A DNA stretch of 64,000 nucleotides from Saccharopolyspora_D taberi. Its GTDB lineage: Bacteria > Actinomycetota > Actinomycetes > Mycobacteriales > Pseudonocardiaceae. The notes beneath the pieces are model-generated. The model did no database searches and had not been told where the DNA came from. It saw nothing but the letters and a program-made list of their open reading frames with translations. The position numbers and the translations under genes were made by a program. The stretch's first letter is position 1. Each line of letters opens with the position of its first letter. This document shows, piece after piece, positions 1 through 7,533 of the stretch. The stretch is taken from assembly GCF_039534165.1 (NCBI RefSeq), contig NZ_BAAAUX010000029.1, forward strand, positions 1-64,000, given 5' to 3'.

Positions 1-1830
1 TCGCCGGAGGCCGGCGAAGCCACCAAGATCACCGAGGCGTTGTCCGGACCCGCCCGGCCGAAGGCCCCGGGCCGGGCGGCTCCGCCGGATCCCGACCTGG
101 AGGCGACCACCCAGCACCCTGCGGTCCCAGCCGGGCCGAAGGCGCCGAACACCCCGCCGACCGCACCGCCGAACACCCCCCAGAACGCACCGCAGGCGCC
201 GAAAGCGAAGCCGACCGGCGAGGAAACCGTCCTCGCCAAGCGACCCGAACGCCCGGAGCCCGCAGAGCCGAAGGGCGACGCGACCGTCCTCGCCCGGCCG
301 GTGCCGAAGGCCGCCGGGAAGCCCGCCGCGCCCAAGCCCGCCACGCCCAAGCCCGCCGCGCCGAAGCCCGCCGAGGAGACCGAGATCGTCCAGGCGCTCG
401 ACGCCGAGGACGTGGAGGTCGACGAAGCCGACGAAGAGTCCGGTGCGGACAAGGACGCCGAGGTTCGCGCGATCGACGCGACGCTGGCGCGGTTCTCCGC
501 CGTTCACGACGAGATCGCCGAGGAGGAGGCCGCGCGGCGCAAGAAGTACGCGTGGTTGTTCGGCAAGCGCCGCGAGCCGGAGCTGGGCAGCGACATGCCC
601 TTCGACTACGTCGAGGGCCGCGACGCCGGTGCGTCCCGGATGGAGTGGAAGGCGCAGCAGCGCAAGCGCCGCACCGGGCTGATCATCAAGGCGCTCGCGG
701 TGGCCGCCGCGCTGACCGTGTTCGTCACCATAGGAACGATGTGGGGCGCGAAGGCGTGGGTGGACGCCAAGTTCCGGGAGATCGACTCGCTCGACCCGAA
801 CTCCGACTCCATCAAGGACGCCGCGAAGCAGACCGGTGACCAGAACTTCCTGCTGATCGGTTCCGACACCCGGGCAGGGGCGACCGCCGACGACGGCGTC
901 GGCGACACCAACGACGAACCGGGCGCCCGCGCCGACACCACGATGATCGCGCACATCCCGGCCGACCGGAGCCGCGTGGTCGTGGTCTCGTTCCCGCGCG
1001 ACCTGGAGGTCGCGATCCCCGCCTGCGAGCGGTGGGACGCCGCGACCGGGAAGTACACCGGGCAGCAGGCCGAGGCGCAGCAGAAGGCCAAGCTGAACCA
1101 GGCTTACGCCATCGGCGGTCCGAAGTGCACGACCAAGGTGATCCAGCAGCTGTCCGGGCTGTCGATCACCAGCTTCCTGGGCATCGACTTCCAGGGCTTC
1201 AAGTCCATGGTGGACTCCGTGCACGGCGTGGAGATCTGCACCGCCAAGCCGGTGATCGACGACGTGATCGGCACCGTGCTGCCGCAGGCCGGCAGGCACA
1301 CCCTGACCGGTCAGCAGGCGCTGAGCTACGTGCGCGCCCGCCACGTGCAGGGCGACGTGACCTCCGACTACGGCCGGATGGAGCGCCAGCAGCGGTTCCT
1401 CTCGGCGCTGCTGCGCAAGACGATGTCCGGGCAGGTGCTGCTCGACCCGAACAAGCTGGGCGGGTTCGTCGAGGCCGTGTCGCAGAACACCTTCGGCGAG
1501 AACGTCGGCACCGACCGGCTGCTGGAGCTGGGCCAGTCGCTGCAGGGGCTCGACGCCAGCAAGGTCACCTTCATCACCGTGCCCACCACCGGCTACGCCA
1601 ACGACGCGGGCCGGGAGGAGCTGCGCGAGGCCGACGCCGACGCGCTGTTCCGGACGATGATCGACGGCGCTCCGGTCGCCCCGCCCGCGCCGCCGCAGAA
1701 GGCCGCCGAGACCAGCACGCTGCCGCAGGGCGGTTCGGGGCCGGCCGCGGTCCGCCCGCAGCAGGCGCCCGAGCCGCCGGTGCCCGGTGACCTGTCGACG
1801 GTGAACGCGGGAGAGGACGTGTGCGGATGA
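1..1830 (+). CDS. LCP (LytR-CpsA-Psr) family transferase, 5' end outside the window
   Basis: LCP enzymes attach teichoic acid-, arabinogalactan- or capsule-type polymers to peptidoglycan from lipid-linked intermediates at the outer membrane face. The frame is open from base 1, and the only early start codon (TTG at 40) lacks a good ribosome site, so the true start is probably upstream. The visible protein begins with about 130 residues of Pro/Ala/Lys-rich, probably disordered cytoplasmic sequence, then an acidic stretch. One membrane segment lies near nt 670-750. The LCP domain runs from about nt 840 to 1600, with NFLLIGSDTR, RADTTMIAHI, SFPRDLEV and the Arg-rich YVRARHV motif. A Pro-rich tail ends in CG. 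From memory, M. tuberculosis also has an LCP gene (Rv0822c) beside phoY2. The family call is firm; the polymer is unknown. Confidence 0.9.
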   Translation, partial: SPEAGEATKITEALSGPARPKAPGRAAPPDPDLEATTQHPAVPAGPKAPNTPPTAPPNTPQNAPQAPKAKPTGEETVLAKRPERPEPAEPKGDATVLARPVPKAAGKPAAPKPATPKPAAPKPAEETEIVQALDAEDVEVDEADEESGADKDAEVRAIDATLARFSAVHDEIAEEEAARRKKYAWLFGKRREPELGSDMPFDYVEGRDAGASRMEWKAQQRKRRTGLIIKALAVAAALTVFVTIGTMWGAKAWVDAKFREIDSLDPNSDSIKDAAKQTGDQNFLLIGSDTRAGATADDGVGDTNDEPGARADTTMIAHIPADRSRVVVVSFPRDLEVAIPACERWDAATGKYTGQQAEAQQKAKLNQAYAIGGPKCTTKVIQQLSGLSITSFLGIDFQGFKSMVDSVHGVEICTAKPVIDDVIGTVLPQAGRHTLTGQQALSYVRARHVQGDVTSDYGRMERQQRFLSALLRKTMSGQVLLDPNKLGGFVEAVSQNTFGENVGTDRLLELGQSLQGLDASKVTFITVPTTGYANDAGREELREADADALFRTMIDGAPVAPPAPPQKAAETSTLPQGGSGPAAVRPQQAPEPPVPGDLSTVNAGEDVCG

Positions 1831-1873
1831 TCTGGTCGCATCCGCGCAGTTGGGAACGGGTTTCTCACGGCTC

Positions 1874-1891
1874 GTTCATCCCTGGTTCACC
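1874..1891 (+). promoter_or_regulatory. PHO-box-like direct repeat upstream of phoU
   Basis: GTTCATC (1874-1880) and GTTCACC (1885-1891) repeat with a pitch of exactly 11 nt, the arrangement described for PhoP binding in Streptomyces. The site lies 45-62 bp before the phoU start. The pstS upstream region carries the same heptamer pair (11614-11631, other strand). Function is inferred from the motif. Confidence 0.6.
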
Positions 1892-1901
1892 ACGGCGCGC
1901 C

Positions 1902-1935
1902 TTGTCCGATTCTTCCGAGAAGTACCCTGGTCCCC
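1902..1935 (+). promoter_or_regulatory. Candidate leaderless promoter of phoU
   Basis: TTGTCC (1902-1907) and TACCCT (1923-1928) are separated by 15 nt. Only 7 nt lie between the TACCCT box and the ATG at 1936. No Shine-Dalgarno is present, so transcription would begin at or next to the start codon. Confidence 0.5.
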
Positions 1936-2583
1936 ATGCGTGAGGTCTACCAGGAACAGCTCGGCAAGCTCGCCGACGAACTCGCCTCCATGTCGACGAT
2001 GGTCGGAAGTGCCATGGAGCGTGCCACCAAGGCGCTCCTGGAGACCGACCTCGAACTGGCCGAGCAGGTCATCGAGGAGGACGTGCAGGTCGACGAGGCC
2101 AGGGCGCGGGCCGAGGAGCACGCCTTCGGGCTGCTCGCCCTGCAGGCCCCGGTCGCGGGCGACCTGCGGACGGTGATCTCCACCATCCACGCCGCCGAGG
2201 ACCTGGAGCGGATGGGCGACCTGGCGCTGCACGTGGCCAAGACCGCGCGGCGCAGGCACCCGCACGCGGTGCTGCCCGAGGACGTCCAGGCGTACTTCGC
2301 CGAGATGGGCCGGATCGCGGTGAAGCTCGCAGGCCGCGTCCGCACGGTGATCCGCACCCAGGACGTCGAGGCCGCGCGCGGGCTCGAAGAGGACGACGAC
2401 GAGATGGACGACCTCCACCGCCACCTGTTCACGGTGATGATGAGCCCGGACTGGTCGCACGGGGTGGCCGCGGCGGTGGACGTGACCCTGCTCGGCCGGT
2501 TCTACGAGCGGTTCGCCGACCACGCGGTGGCGGTCGCGCGGCGGGTCGAGTTCATCGTGACCGGCAAGATGCCCTCCGCCTGA
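1936..2583 (+). CDS. phoU: Phosphate signalling protein PhoU
   Basis: PhoU links the PstSCAB phosphate transporter to the sensor kinase and damps the phosphate-starvation response. The 215-residue, mostly helical protein has the two-fold repeat of three-helix bundles usual for PhoU. Metal-binding-type acidic patches are visible at ERMGDLALHVAK (first repeat) and ERFADHAVAVARR (second repeat). Length is normal. The gene stands alone 5 kb from pstB and on the opposite strand. It has its own PHO-box-like repeat and a probable leaderless promoter, so it is likely co-controlled with pstS without being in its operon. The ATG at 1936 is chosen because the -10-like box fixes it. Confidence 0.95.
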   Translation: MREVYQEQLGKLADELASMSTMVGSAMERATKALLETDLELAEQVIEEDVQVDEARARAEEHAFGLLALQAPVAGDLRTVISTIHAAEDLERMGDLALHVAKTARRRHPHAVLPEDVQAYFAEMGRIAVKLAGRVRTVIRTQDVEAARGLEEDDDEMDDLHRHLFTVMMSPDWSHGVAAAVDVTLLGRFYERFADHAVAVARRVEFIVTGKMPSA

Positions 2584-2590
2584 GCCGCGC

Positions 2591-2635
2591 AGCCGCTCGG
2601 CAGGCACCGCCCGAGGTTCCGCCACCCGCACCGCC
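2591..2635 (+). repeat. Dispersed intergenic repeat, phoU 3' copy
   Basis: The stretch just after phoU has a degraded palindrome half (GCAGCCGCTCGG) followed by GAGGTTCCGCCACCCGCACC and GCC (2613-2635). This 23-nt module recurs identically at 7484-7506. A 17-nt part of it recurs inverted at 57914-57930. Confidence 0.6.
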
Positions 2636-2758
2636 GCGCGCCTTGAGATCGCTTCGCATTCCGTCTTATTAATACTCGGTCTCAGCACTCGATCCTCGCA
2701 TTCGGTTGTGCGATCCTCGATCGGGTGAGAGCAGTGATCGACAGCCGCGAGGTGCGGC

Positions 2759-3598
2759 GTGCGTAGGAGCCCGACAGTGCACCGCAGGCGGCTGGGGGCC
2801 GAGCTGCGCCGGATGCGCGACAACGCGGGCCGGACGCACCGCGAGGTCGCCGCCCACCTGGACTGCTCCCAGGGCAAGATCAGCCAGATCGAGCTCGGCC
2901 GGGTGCCGGTGCGCACCTCCGACGTGCGGCTGATGGCCGAGTTCTACGGCGCCTCCGAGGACCAGGTCTCCGCGCTGATCGACCTCGCCCAGGACTCCAA
3001 GCAGCGCGGCTGGTGGCAGGAGTTCCCGACCACCGCGCAGCGGCCCGGCTTCGAGACCTACCTCGGGCTGGAGACTTCGGCCAAGGCGGTCAGCTGCTAC
3101 GGCACCGATCCGATCCCGGAGCTGCTGCAGACCGCCGACTACAGCACCGCGGTCTTCGCCGCCGAGGGCGAGGAGCTGCGGGAGCGGCTGGCCGTCAGCA
3201 ACACCCGGCAGCAGCGGCTGCTGGGCGAGAACCCGCTGGAGCTGTGGGCGGTGCTCGACGAGGCCGCGCTCCGGCGGGTCGTCGGCGGTCCGGCGGTGAT
3301 GCGCCAGCAGCTGGAGCACCTGGTGCTGATGGGCTACCGCCGCAACGTCACCATCCAGGTCCTGCCGTTCGGCGCGGGCGGGCATCCGCTGATGGGCGAC
3401 CGGATCTCGGTGTTCTCGTTCCCCGACGACGCCGATCCGCAGGTGGTGCACCTGGGCGACTCGGCGAACTCGCGGTTCCTGGACAAGGCGGCCGACACCC
3501 GCGGTTACCTGGCCGCGTTCGAGAAGGTCTGCGGCACGGCGCTGAACCCGAAGGACTCCAGCGCGTTCATCTCCGCCGTGGCCGACAGCTACGGCTGA
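2759..3598 (+). CDS. Xre-family regulator with DUF5753 domain
   Basis: This is a 279-residue protein of the helix-turn-helix plus DUF5753 type that is abundant in actinomycetes, where such regulators often pair with DUF397 or kinase-like genes. The HTH lies at about residues 12-66 (RLGAELRRMRDNAGRTHREV, DCSQGKISQIELGRVPVRTS). The DUF5753 effector domain follows from about residue 95 (LETSAKAVSCYGTDPIPELL) to the end. The GTG start at 2759 is a choice among several GTG codons; the one at 2777 would remove only six residues. No DUF397 gene lies next to it, so the target and ligand are unknown. Its last 10 bp overlap the convergent regulator at 3589-4368. Confidence 0.85.
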   Translation: MRRSPTVHRRRLGAELRRMRDNAGRTHREVAAHLDCSQGKISQIELGRVPVRTSDVRLMAEFYGASEDQVSALIDLAQDSKQRGWWQEFPTTAQRPGFETYLGLETSAKAVSCYGTDPIPELLQTADYSTAVFAAEGEELRERLAVSNTRQQRLLGENPLELWAVLDEAALRRVVGGPAVMRQQLEHLVLMGYRRNVTIQVLPFGAGGHPLMGDRISVFSFPDDADPQVVHLGDSANSRFLDKAADTRGYLAAFEKVCGTALNPKDSSAFISAVADSYG

Positions 3599-4368
3599 CG
3601 CAGGGCCTCGGCGGTCGCGGCGTCGGCCGGGAAGAACGACTCGATCGCCAGCTCGGCCAGGGTGACGTCGAGCGGGGTGCCGAAGACCGCGGTCATGCTG
3701 ATCAGCGCGAGCTCGCGGCCCTGGTGGCGGTAGCGCAGCGGCACCGCGACCTCGCCGGCGCCGGGCAGCTCGACCTCCGGTTCCGGCTGGTCGCAGGGGT
3801 ATCCGGCGAGCTCGCGGTGCAGCCGGTCGAGGGCCGGATCGGCGGTCGCGGCCACCTGCCTGCGCAGGCGCCCCAGCAAGTGCGCGCGCCACTCGCCGAG
3901 GTTGGCGATGCGGGGCGCCATGCCGTCCGGGTGCAGGCTCAGCCGCAGCACGTTGATCGGCGGCGCGAGCAGTTCCTCCGCCGCGCCTTCGAGGAAGATC
4001 CCGATGCCGCGGTTGGCATCGACCAGGTTCCAGTCGCGGTCGACCACCACCGCCGGGTGCGGCTCGTGTCCACTTAGGACTTGCCGGATGACGGTGCGGA
4101 CACTGCTCATCCCGGCCAGCTCCCCCGCCGGGTACGCGGGCGCGTAGCCGCCTGCGAGCAGCAGCCCGTTGCGCTCCCGCAGCGGGATGTCCAGGTGCTC
4201 GCTGATGCGCAGGATCATCTCGCTGGTCGGCCGGGAGCGGCCGGTCTCCACGAAGCTCAGGTGCCTGGTGGAGATCTCGGCCTCGGCCGAGAGCTGGAGC
4301 TGGCTCATCCGGCGGCGCTCCCGCCACTGCCGCAGCAGCGCGCCCACCGGTGCTGTTGTCGTTGGCAC
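3589..4368 (-). CDS. MmyB-like Xre-family transcriptional regulator
   Basis: The 259-residue protein has an N-terminal helix-turn-helix (residues about 9-62: LLRQWRERRRMSQLQLSAEA, FVETGRSRPTSEMI). Its C-terminal domain is of the MmyB type (PAS-like, thought to bind fatty-acid-like ligands), with the hallmark AVVVDRDWNLVDANRG. MmyB-type regulators usually control a divergently transcribed enzyme gene, and here a SnoaL-like gene starts at 4471. The GTG start at 4368 is preceded by TAGGTT (4375-4380) with a 6-nt gap, so the mRNA may be leaderless. A perfect 17-bp palindrome at 4393-4409 covers the expected -35 region and suggests autoregulation. Confidence 0.88.
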   Translation of the reverse strand: MPTTTAPVGALLRQWRERRRMSQLQLSAEAEISTRHLSFVETGRSRPTSEMILRISEHLDIPLRERNGLLLAGGYAPAYPAGELAGMSSVRTVIRQVLSGHEPHPAVVVDRDWNLVDANRGIGIFLEGAAEELLAPPINVLRLSLHPDGMAPRIANLGEWRAHLLGRLRRQVAATADPALDRLHRELAGYPCDQPEPEVELPGAGEVAVPLRYRHQGRELALISMTAVFGTPLDVTLAELAIESFFPADAATAEALRQP

Positions 4369-4392
4369 ACCTGGAACCTAACCCGCCCGGCC

Positions 4393-4409
4393 ATTACCTC
4401 CGAGGTAAT
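4393..4409. promoter_or_regulatory. Perfect palindromic operator between MmyB-like regulator and SnoaL-like gene
   Basis: ATTACCTC-C-GAGGTAAT is an 8-1-8 inverted repeat with no mismatches. It lies between the divergent starts at 4368 and 4471, over the -35 position implied by the TAGGTT box of the regulator. It is the best candidate binding site for the adjacent regulator. Confidence 0.7.
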
Positions 4410-4470
4410 CGACGCGATGACGCCGGATCCCGAGGATGGTCGTCGACAACCGACCGGAAGGGATTCGGAC

Positions 4471-4830
4471 ATGAACTTCGACGACGTGATCGCCCGCTAC
4501 CTGGCGGCGTGGAACGAGCGGGACCCGCAGCGCCGCCGGGCCGCGGTCGACGACCTGTGGACCGAGGACGGCACCTACACCGATCCGCTCGCCGCCGCCG
4601 CGGGCCGGGACGCCATCGACGCGACGATTTCGGCGGTGCAGGGCAAGTTCCCGGACTTCACCTTCCGCCCCGGCCCGACGGCCGACTCGCACCACAACAT
4701 CGGCCGCTTCACCTGGGAGCTGGGACCGGAGGGCGGTGCCGCCGTGGTCGTCGGGTTCGACGTCGCGGTGCTCGACGAATCCGGGCGGATCAAGGACGTT
4801 CTCGGCTTCCTGGACAAGATTCCCGGTTGA
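4471..4830 (+). CDS. SnoaL/NTF2-like domain protein
   Basis: A 119-residue single-domain protein of the NTF2-like fold (polyketide-cyclase SnoaL or limonene-epoxide-hydrolase group). It opens with FDDVIARYLAAWNERDPQRR and has DGTYTDPLAAAAGRDAI and the C-terminal strand pattern GFDVAVLDESGRIKDVLGFL. The ATG at 4471 follows GGAAGG with good spacing; longer upstream reading would cross the divergent promoter. It is probably the target of the MmyB-like regulator. The substrate cannot be told from sequence. Its last 41 bp overlap the 3' end of the convergent oxidoreductase gene. Confidence 0.82.
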   Translation: MNFDDVIARYLAAWNERDPQRRRAAVDDLWTEDGTYTDPLAAAAGRDAIDATISAVQGKFPDFTFRPGPTADSHHNIGRFTWELGPEGGAAVVVGFDVAVLDESGRIKDVLGFLDKIPG

Positions 4831-5710
4831 TCCCGGCCAGCAGGGCGGTGGTCCGGCGCTGTTCTTCCGCCGTGCCGAACGGGACCGCGACGAACTCGGT
4901 CGCCCCCGCGTCGGCGTACCGGCCGAGTTCCCGCCGGACCGCCGCCTCGTCGCCGACGACGGCCACCTCCGCCGGGCCGCCCGCGCCTTCCCGGTCCAGA
5001 ACGGCGCGGTAGCTGGGAAGTTCCCCGGCGACCGCGAGCCGGCTCCCGAGCAGGTCGCGCGCGCCTGAGGGATCGCCGGTGACGCAGACCATCACCATCA
5101 CGACCACCCTGGGCGTGCCTGCCGACGCCCGCGTGATCGCCGGGACGATGTGGGTGTCGAGGGTTCGCGGCCCGGCCCACATCGTGACCGTGCCGTCGGC
5201 GAGTTCACCCGCGACCCGCAGCATCGCCGGTCCCAGCGCGGCCACCAGCAGCGAAGGGCTCCGCGCCCCCGGAACCTCGACTTCCCCCACGGCTTTGAGC
5301 GTTTCGCCCTGGAAGTCCACGCTCTCCCCGCGCAGGAGCGGCCCGAGGGCCGACAGGTACTCGCGCAGGTGGCGCGCGGGTTTGTCGAAGGAAAGCCCGA
5401 ACTGGCCCTCGATCACGACCTGGTGGCTGAGGCCCACGCCGAGGTCCAGCCGGTTCCCCGTCACCGCCTGGACGGTGAGCGCCTGTCCGGCCAGCGCCAG
5501 CGGATGGCGCGGATAGGTGGGCACGATCGCGGTGCCGAGGCGGATGCCGGGTACGGCGCTCCCGGCGACGGCGAGCGTCGTGAGGACGTCCCAGGACGTG
5601 TGCTGTCCCAGCCAGAAGGCCGGAAATCCCGCCGCCGCGGCCTTTCCTGCTTCGTCCACAAGGGACTCGTGGCTGCGTCCCCGTTCGTCGAGCGCGAGTC
5701 CGATGCGCAT
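4790..5710 (-). CDS. LLM-class (F420-dependent type) oxidoreductase
   Basis: A 306-residue luciferase-like TIM-barrel protein. The pattern FWLGQHTSWDVLTTLAVAGS, RLGTAIVPTYPRHPLALAGQ and RLDLGVGLSHQ matches the actinobacterial F420-dependent subgroup, which reduces or oxidises small organics with coenzyme F420. The ATG at 5710 overlaps the stop codon of the upstream quinone oxidoreductase (TGATG), so the two are translationally coupled and probably act in one pathway. The 3' end runs 41 bp into the SnoaL-like gene. The FMN- or F420-type cofactor is inferred from family membership only. Confidence 0.85.
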   Translation of the reverse strand: MRIGLALDERGRSHESLVDEAGKAAAAGFPAFWLGQHTSWDVLTTLAVAGSAVPGIRLGTAIVPTYPRHPLALAGQALTVQAVTGNRLDLGVGLSHQVVIEGQFGLSFDKPARHLREYLSALGPLLRGESVDFQGETLKAVGEVEVPGARSPSLLVAALGPAMLRVAGELADGTVTMWAGPRTLDTHIVPAITRASAGTPRVVVMVMVCVTGDPSGARDLLGSRLAVAGELPSYRAVLDREGAGGPAEVAVVGDEAAVRRELGRYADAGATEFVAVPFGTAEEQRRTTALLAGINRESCPGSRERP

Positions 5711-6603
5711 CAGCGGACCTCCAGGACGGCCTTGCCGCGGACTTCCCGCCCCAGCAGGGCATCGGCGGCCTCTGCGATCCGGTCCCACGGACCGCGCCAG
5801 CCGATCTCCGGCGAAAGCCTGCCCTGCGCGACGAATCCGGCGAGCGCGGCCAGATCGGCGGCGGGCGAGGCGACGTCGCCGAAGGTGTTGAGCGACTTGG
5901 ACGGACCGATGGCGAACAACGAGTACGGCGGGAACTCGACCGGTTCGCCGGAAGTCCAGCCGATGTTCTGGACGCTCCCGCCGGGGGCGAGGACGTCCCA
6001 CGCTTCGCGCAGGCCGGGACCACCGACGTTGTCCAGCACGAGGTCGACCGGCGCGATCCCGTCGAGATCGGTCACGACCTCGTGCGCGCCCAGCTCGGCG
6101 AGTCCGTCCGTGCGCGTCGCGCGCGCGATCACGTGCGCGCCGCCGATGGCCGCGAGCTGCACCGCGTAGCGGCCGACTCCGCCGGAGGCGCCGGTGACCA
6201 GGACCCGCTTGCCGAGGATCGGCGCGGTCCGCAGGGTGCGCAGCGCCGTGAGGCCGGCCATCGGCAGCGCGGCTGCGTCGGAGAGGCCGACGGAGTCGGG
6301 GATCTCGGCGACCGCGTCGGCGTCGACGGCCAGGCGCTCCGCCCAGGCGCCGGAGCCGAAGGCGATCACCCGGGCGCCGAGGCGGGGGCCGCCGGCGGCG
6401 GTGCGGGCGATGACGCCGGAGGCGTCGTAGCCGTGCACGGTGCCGGGTTCGCGGCCGGCGGCGAAGGAGATTTCGCCGTGGTTGAGGGAGATGTGGTGGA
6501 CGTCGACGAGCACCTGGCCGGGCTGCGGTTCGGCGGACGCGACGGTTCCGATCCGCAGGTTCGCGGGCGCTTCGGGATCGACGACGAGGGCACGCATCGG
6601 CAT
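5710..6603 (-). CDS. Zinc-free quinone oxidoreductase-type MDR dehydrogenase
   Basis: A 297-residue medium-chain dehydrogenase/reductase of the NADPH:quinone oxidoreductase type. It has the N-terminal substrate domain (HISLNHGEISFAAGREPG, GYDASGVI). The Rossmann segment is at about residues 135-165 (VLVTGASGGVGRYAVQLAA). Zinc ligands of alcohol dehydrogenases are absent. The start is set at ATG 6603 because GGAGG lies 5 nt before it; an ATG at 6615 would place this ribosome site inside the gene. It is the first gene of a two-gene operon with the LLM oxidoreductase. It is divergent from a TetR gene, with palindromic operators in the gap, so repression by that TetR protein is likely. Confidence 0.87.
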   Translation of the reverse strand: MPMRALVVDPEAPANLRIGTVASAEPQPGQVLVDVHHISLNHGEISFAAGREPGTVHGYDASGVIARTAAGGPRLGARVIAFGSGAWAERLAVDADAVAEIPDSVGLSDAAALPMAGLTALRTLRTAPILGKRVLVTGASGGVGRYAVQLAAIGGAHVIARATRTDGLAELGAHEVVTDLDGIAPVDLVLDNVGGPGLREAWDVLAPGGSVQNIGWTSGEPVEFPPYSLFAIGPSKSLNTFGDVASPAADLAALAGFVAQGRLSPEIGWRGPWDRIAEAADALLGREVRGKAVLEVR

Positions 6604-6617
6604 GTCTTCCTCCATTC

Positions 6618-6674
6618 AACCGGACCAGCGGTCCGGTTGGGCCACGGTAGCATAGACGGACCGACAGTCCGGTT
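6618..6674. promoter_or_regulatory. Two TetR-type operators in the divergent promoter
   Basis: AACCGGACC (6618-6626) and GGTCCGGTT (6630-6638) form a perfect 9-3-9 inverted repeat. A second, weaker copy has AGACGGACC (6654-6662) and AGTCCGGTT (6666-6674). They fill the gap between the quinone oxidoreductase start (6603) and tetR start (6690), the usual place for TetR sites. Confidence 0.7.
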
Positions 6675-6689
6675 GCTTGAGGAGGAGCC

Positions 6690-7256
6690 GTGGCCGAGCG
6701 CGCCGACGCCGTCCGCAACCGCCGCGCGGTGCTCGAAGCCGCGCAGCGGCTGCTCACCGAGCGCGGCGGCGCGCACATCTCGCTCGACGCCGTCGCCGCC
6801 GAGGCGGGCGTGGGCAAGGGCACGGTGTTCCGCCGCTTCGGCAGCCGGGCGGGCCTGATCCGGGAACTGCTGGAGGAACGCTCGCTCGCCCTGCGGGAAG
6901 CCGTGACCGACGGCCCGGCGCCGCTGGGTCCGGGAGCCGCACCGCGCGAGCGGCTGATGGCGTTCCTGGCGGAACTGGCCGGCATCGGCGAGCAGAACGC
7001 CGCACTGCTGTCAGCGCACGAGCAGGCGTGCGCCGACCACAAGCACGAGGATCCGAGCTACCGGTTCTGGGCCCAGCACCTCGCGGAGGTGATCAGCGCG
7101 GAACGCCCCGACCTGGACGCAGACTTCCTCGGCCACGCGCTCCTGGCCGCCTTCGACGCCGATCTGATCCGGCACATGAACAGCCGCGGCCCCGGCGAGT
7201 TCGTTATCGCGCTCCAGGCGATGGCCGCGGCGTTGCTCGACTCGCCAGGAAAGTGA
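6690..7256 (+). CDS. TetR-family transcriptional regulator
   Basis: A 188-residue regulator with the N-terminal TetR helix-turn-helix at about residues 10-55 (VLEAAQRLLTERGGAHISLD, AAEAGVGKGTVFRRFGSRAG). A helical ligand-binding domain follows. The GTG start at 6690 follows GGAGGAG. It is divergent from the oxidoreductase operon at 4790-6603 and shares the palindromic operators at 6618-6674, so it probably represses that operon and itself. The ligand is unknown; an electrophile or aromatic compound would fit the oxidoreductases, but that is a guess. Confidence 0.9.
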   Translation: MAERADAVRNRRAVLEAAQRLLTERGGAHISLDAVAAEAGVGKGTVFRRFGSRAGLIRELLEERSLALREAVTDGPAPLGPGAAPRERLMAFLAELAGIGEQNAALLSAHEQACADHKHEDPSYRFWAQHLAEVISAERPDLDADFLGHALLAAFDADLIRHMNSRGPGEFVIALQAMAAALLDSPGK

Positions 7257-7271
7257 GGGGCCTGAAAAGCA

Positions 7272-7303
7272 CGCGGGCCCCGGAGAAACCTCCGAGGCCC
7301 GCG
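7272..7303 (+). terminator. Hairpin terminator after tetR
   Basis: CGCGGGCCCCGGAG (7272-7285) pairs with CTCCGAGGCCCGCG (7290-7303) around an AAAC loop. This is a 14-bp stem with one mismatch starting 16 nt after the tetR stop. There is no strong U-tract. Confidence 0.6.
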
Positions 7304-7348
7304 GCCTTCGCCAGGAAGCCAACTTGCCCCAGCGCTTGTTCTCTTGTC

Positions 7349-7373
7349 TTCAAGCGGCGCAGCCGCTTAGCCC
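7349..7373 (+). repeat. Dispersed palindromic repeat, copy downstream of tetR
   Basis: CAAGCGGCGCAGCCGCTTAG plus CCC (7351-7373) contains AAGCGGC and GCCGCTT arms around GCA. Close copies occur at 18868-18891, 28582-28605, 56277-56299 (inverted) and 57947-57972 (inverted), all at or after gene 3' ends. Confidence 0.7.
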
Positions 7374-7401
7374 ACGCACGCAGGACGACCACCCGCGGGT
7401 T

Positions 7402-7486
7402 CTCAGGCGTCGTCTCGCGAGGACAGCTTTTTCCGTCGTATTGGACATACGTCGGAAAAAGATCCCGCAGCGAGGCGGCGCCTGAG
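7402..7486. terminator. 85-nt two-tier hairpin between tetR and pstB
   Basis: The outer arms are 7402-7417 and 7471-7486 (16 bp, with two positions that would be G-U pairs in RNA). The inner arms are CTTTTTCCGTCGTAT (7427-7441) and ATACGTCGGAAAAAG (7447-7461), 15 bp with one mismatch and a 5-nt loop. The element lies between convergent genes and probably ends transcription from both. The 23-nt repeat module at 7484-7506 abuts it. Confidence 0.55.
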
Positions 7487-7533
7487 GTTCCGCCACCCGC
7501 ACCGCCAAGCAAAACGAGCCGGACAACCGAGAA

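Noticed and set aside
4790..7042. A 750-codon frame that includes the LLM oxidoreductase
   Set aside because: The upstream two thirds are antisense or out of frame to the quinone oxidoreductase and TetR genes. The true start overlaps the upstream stop at 5710.
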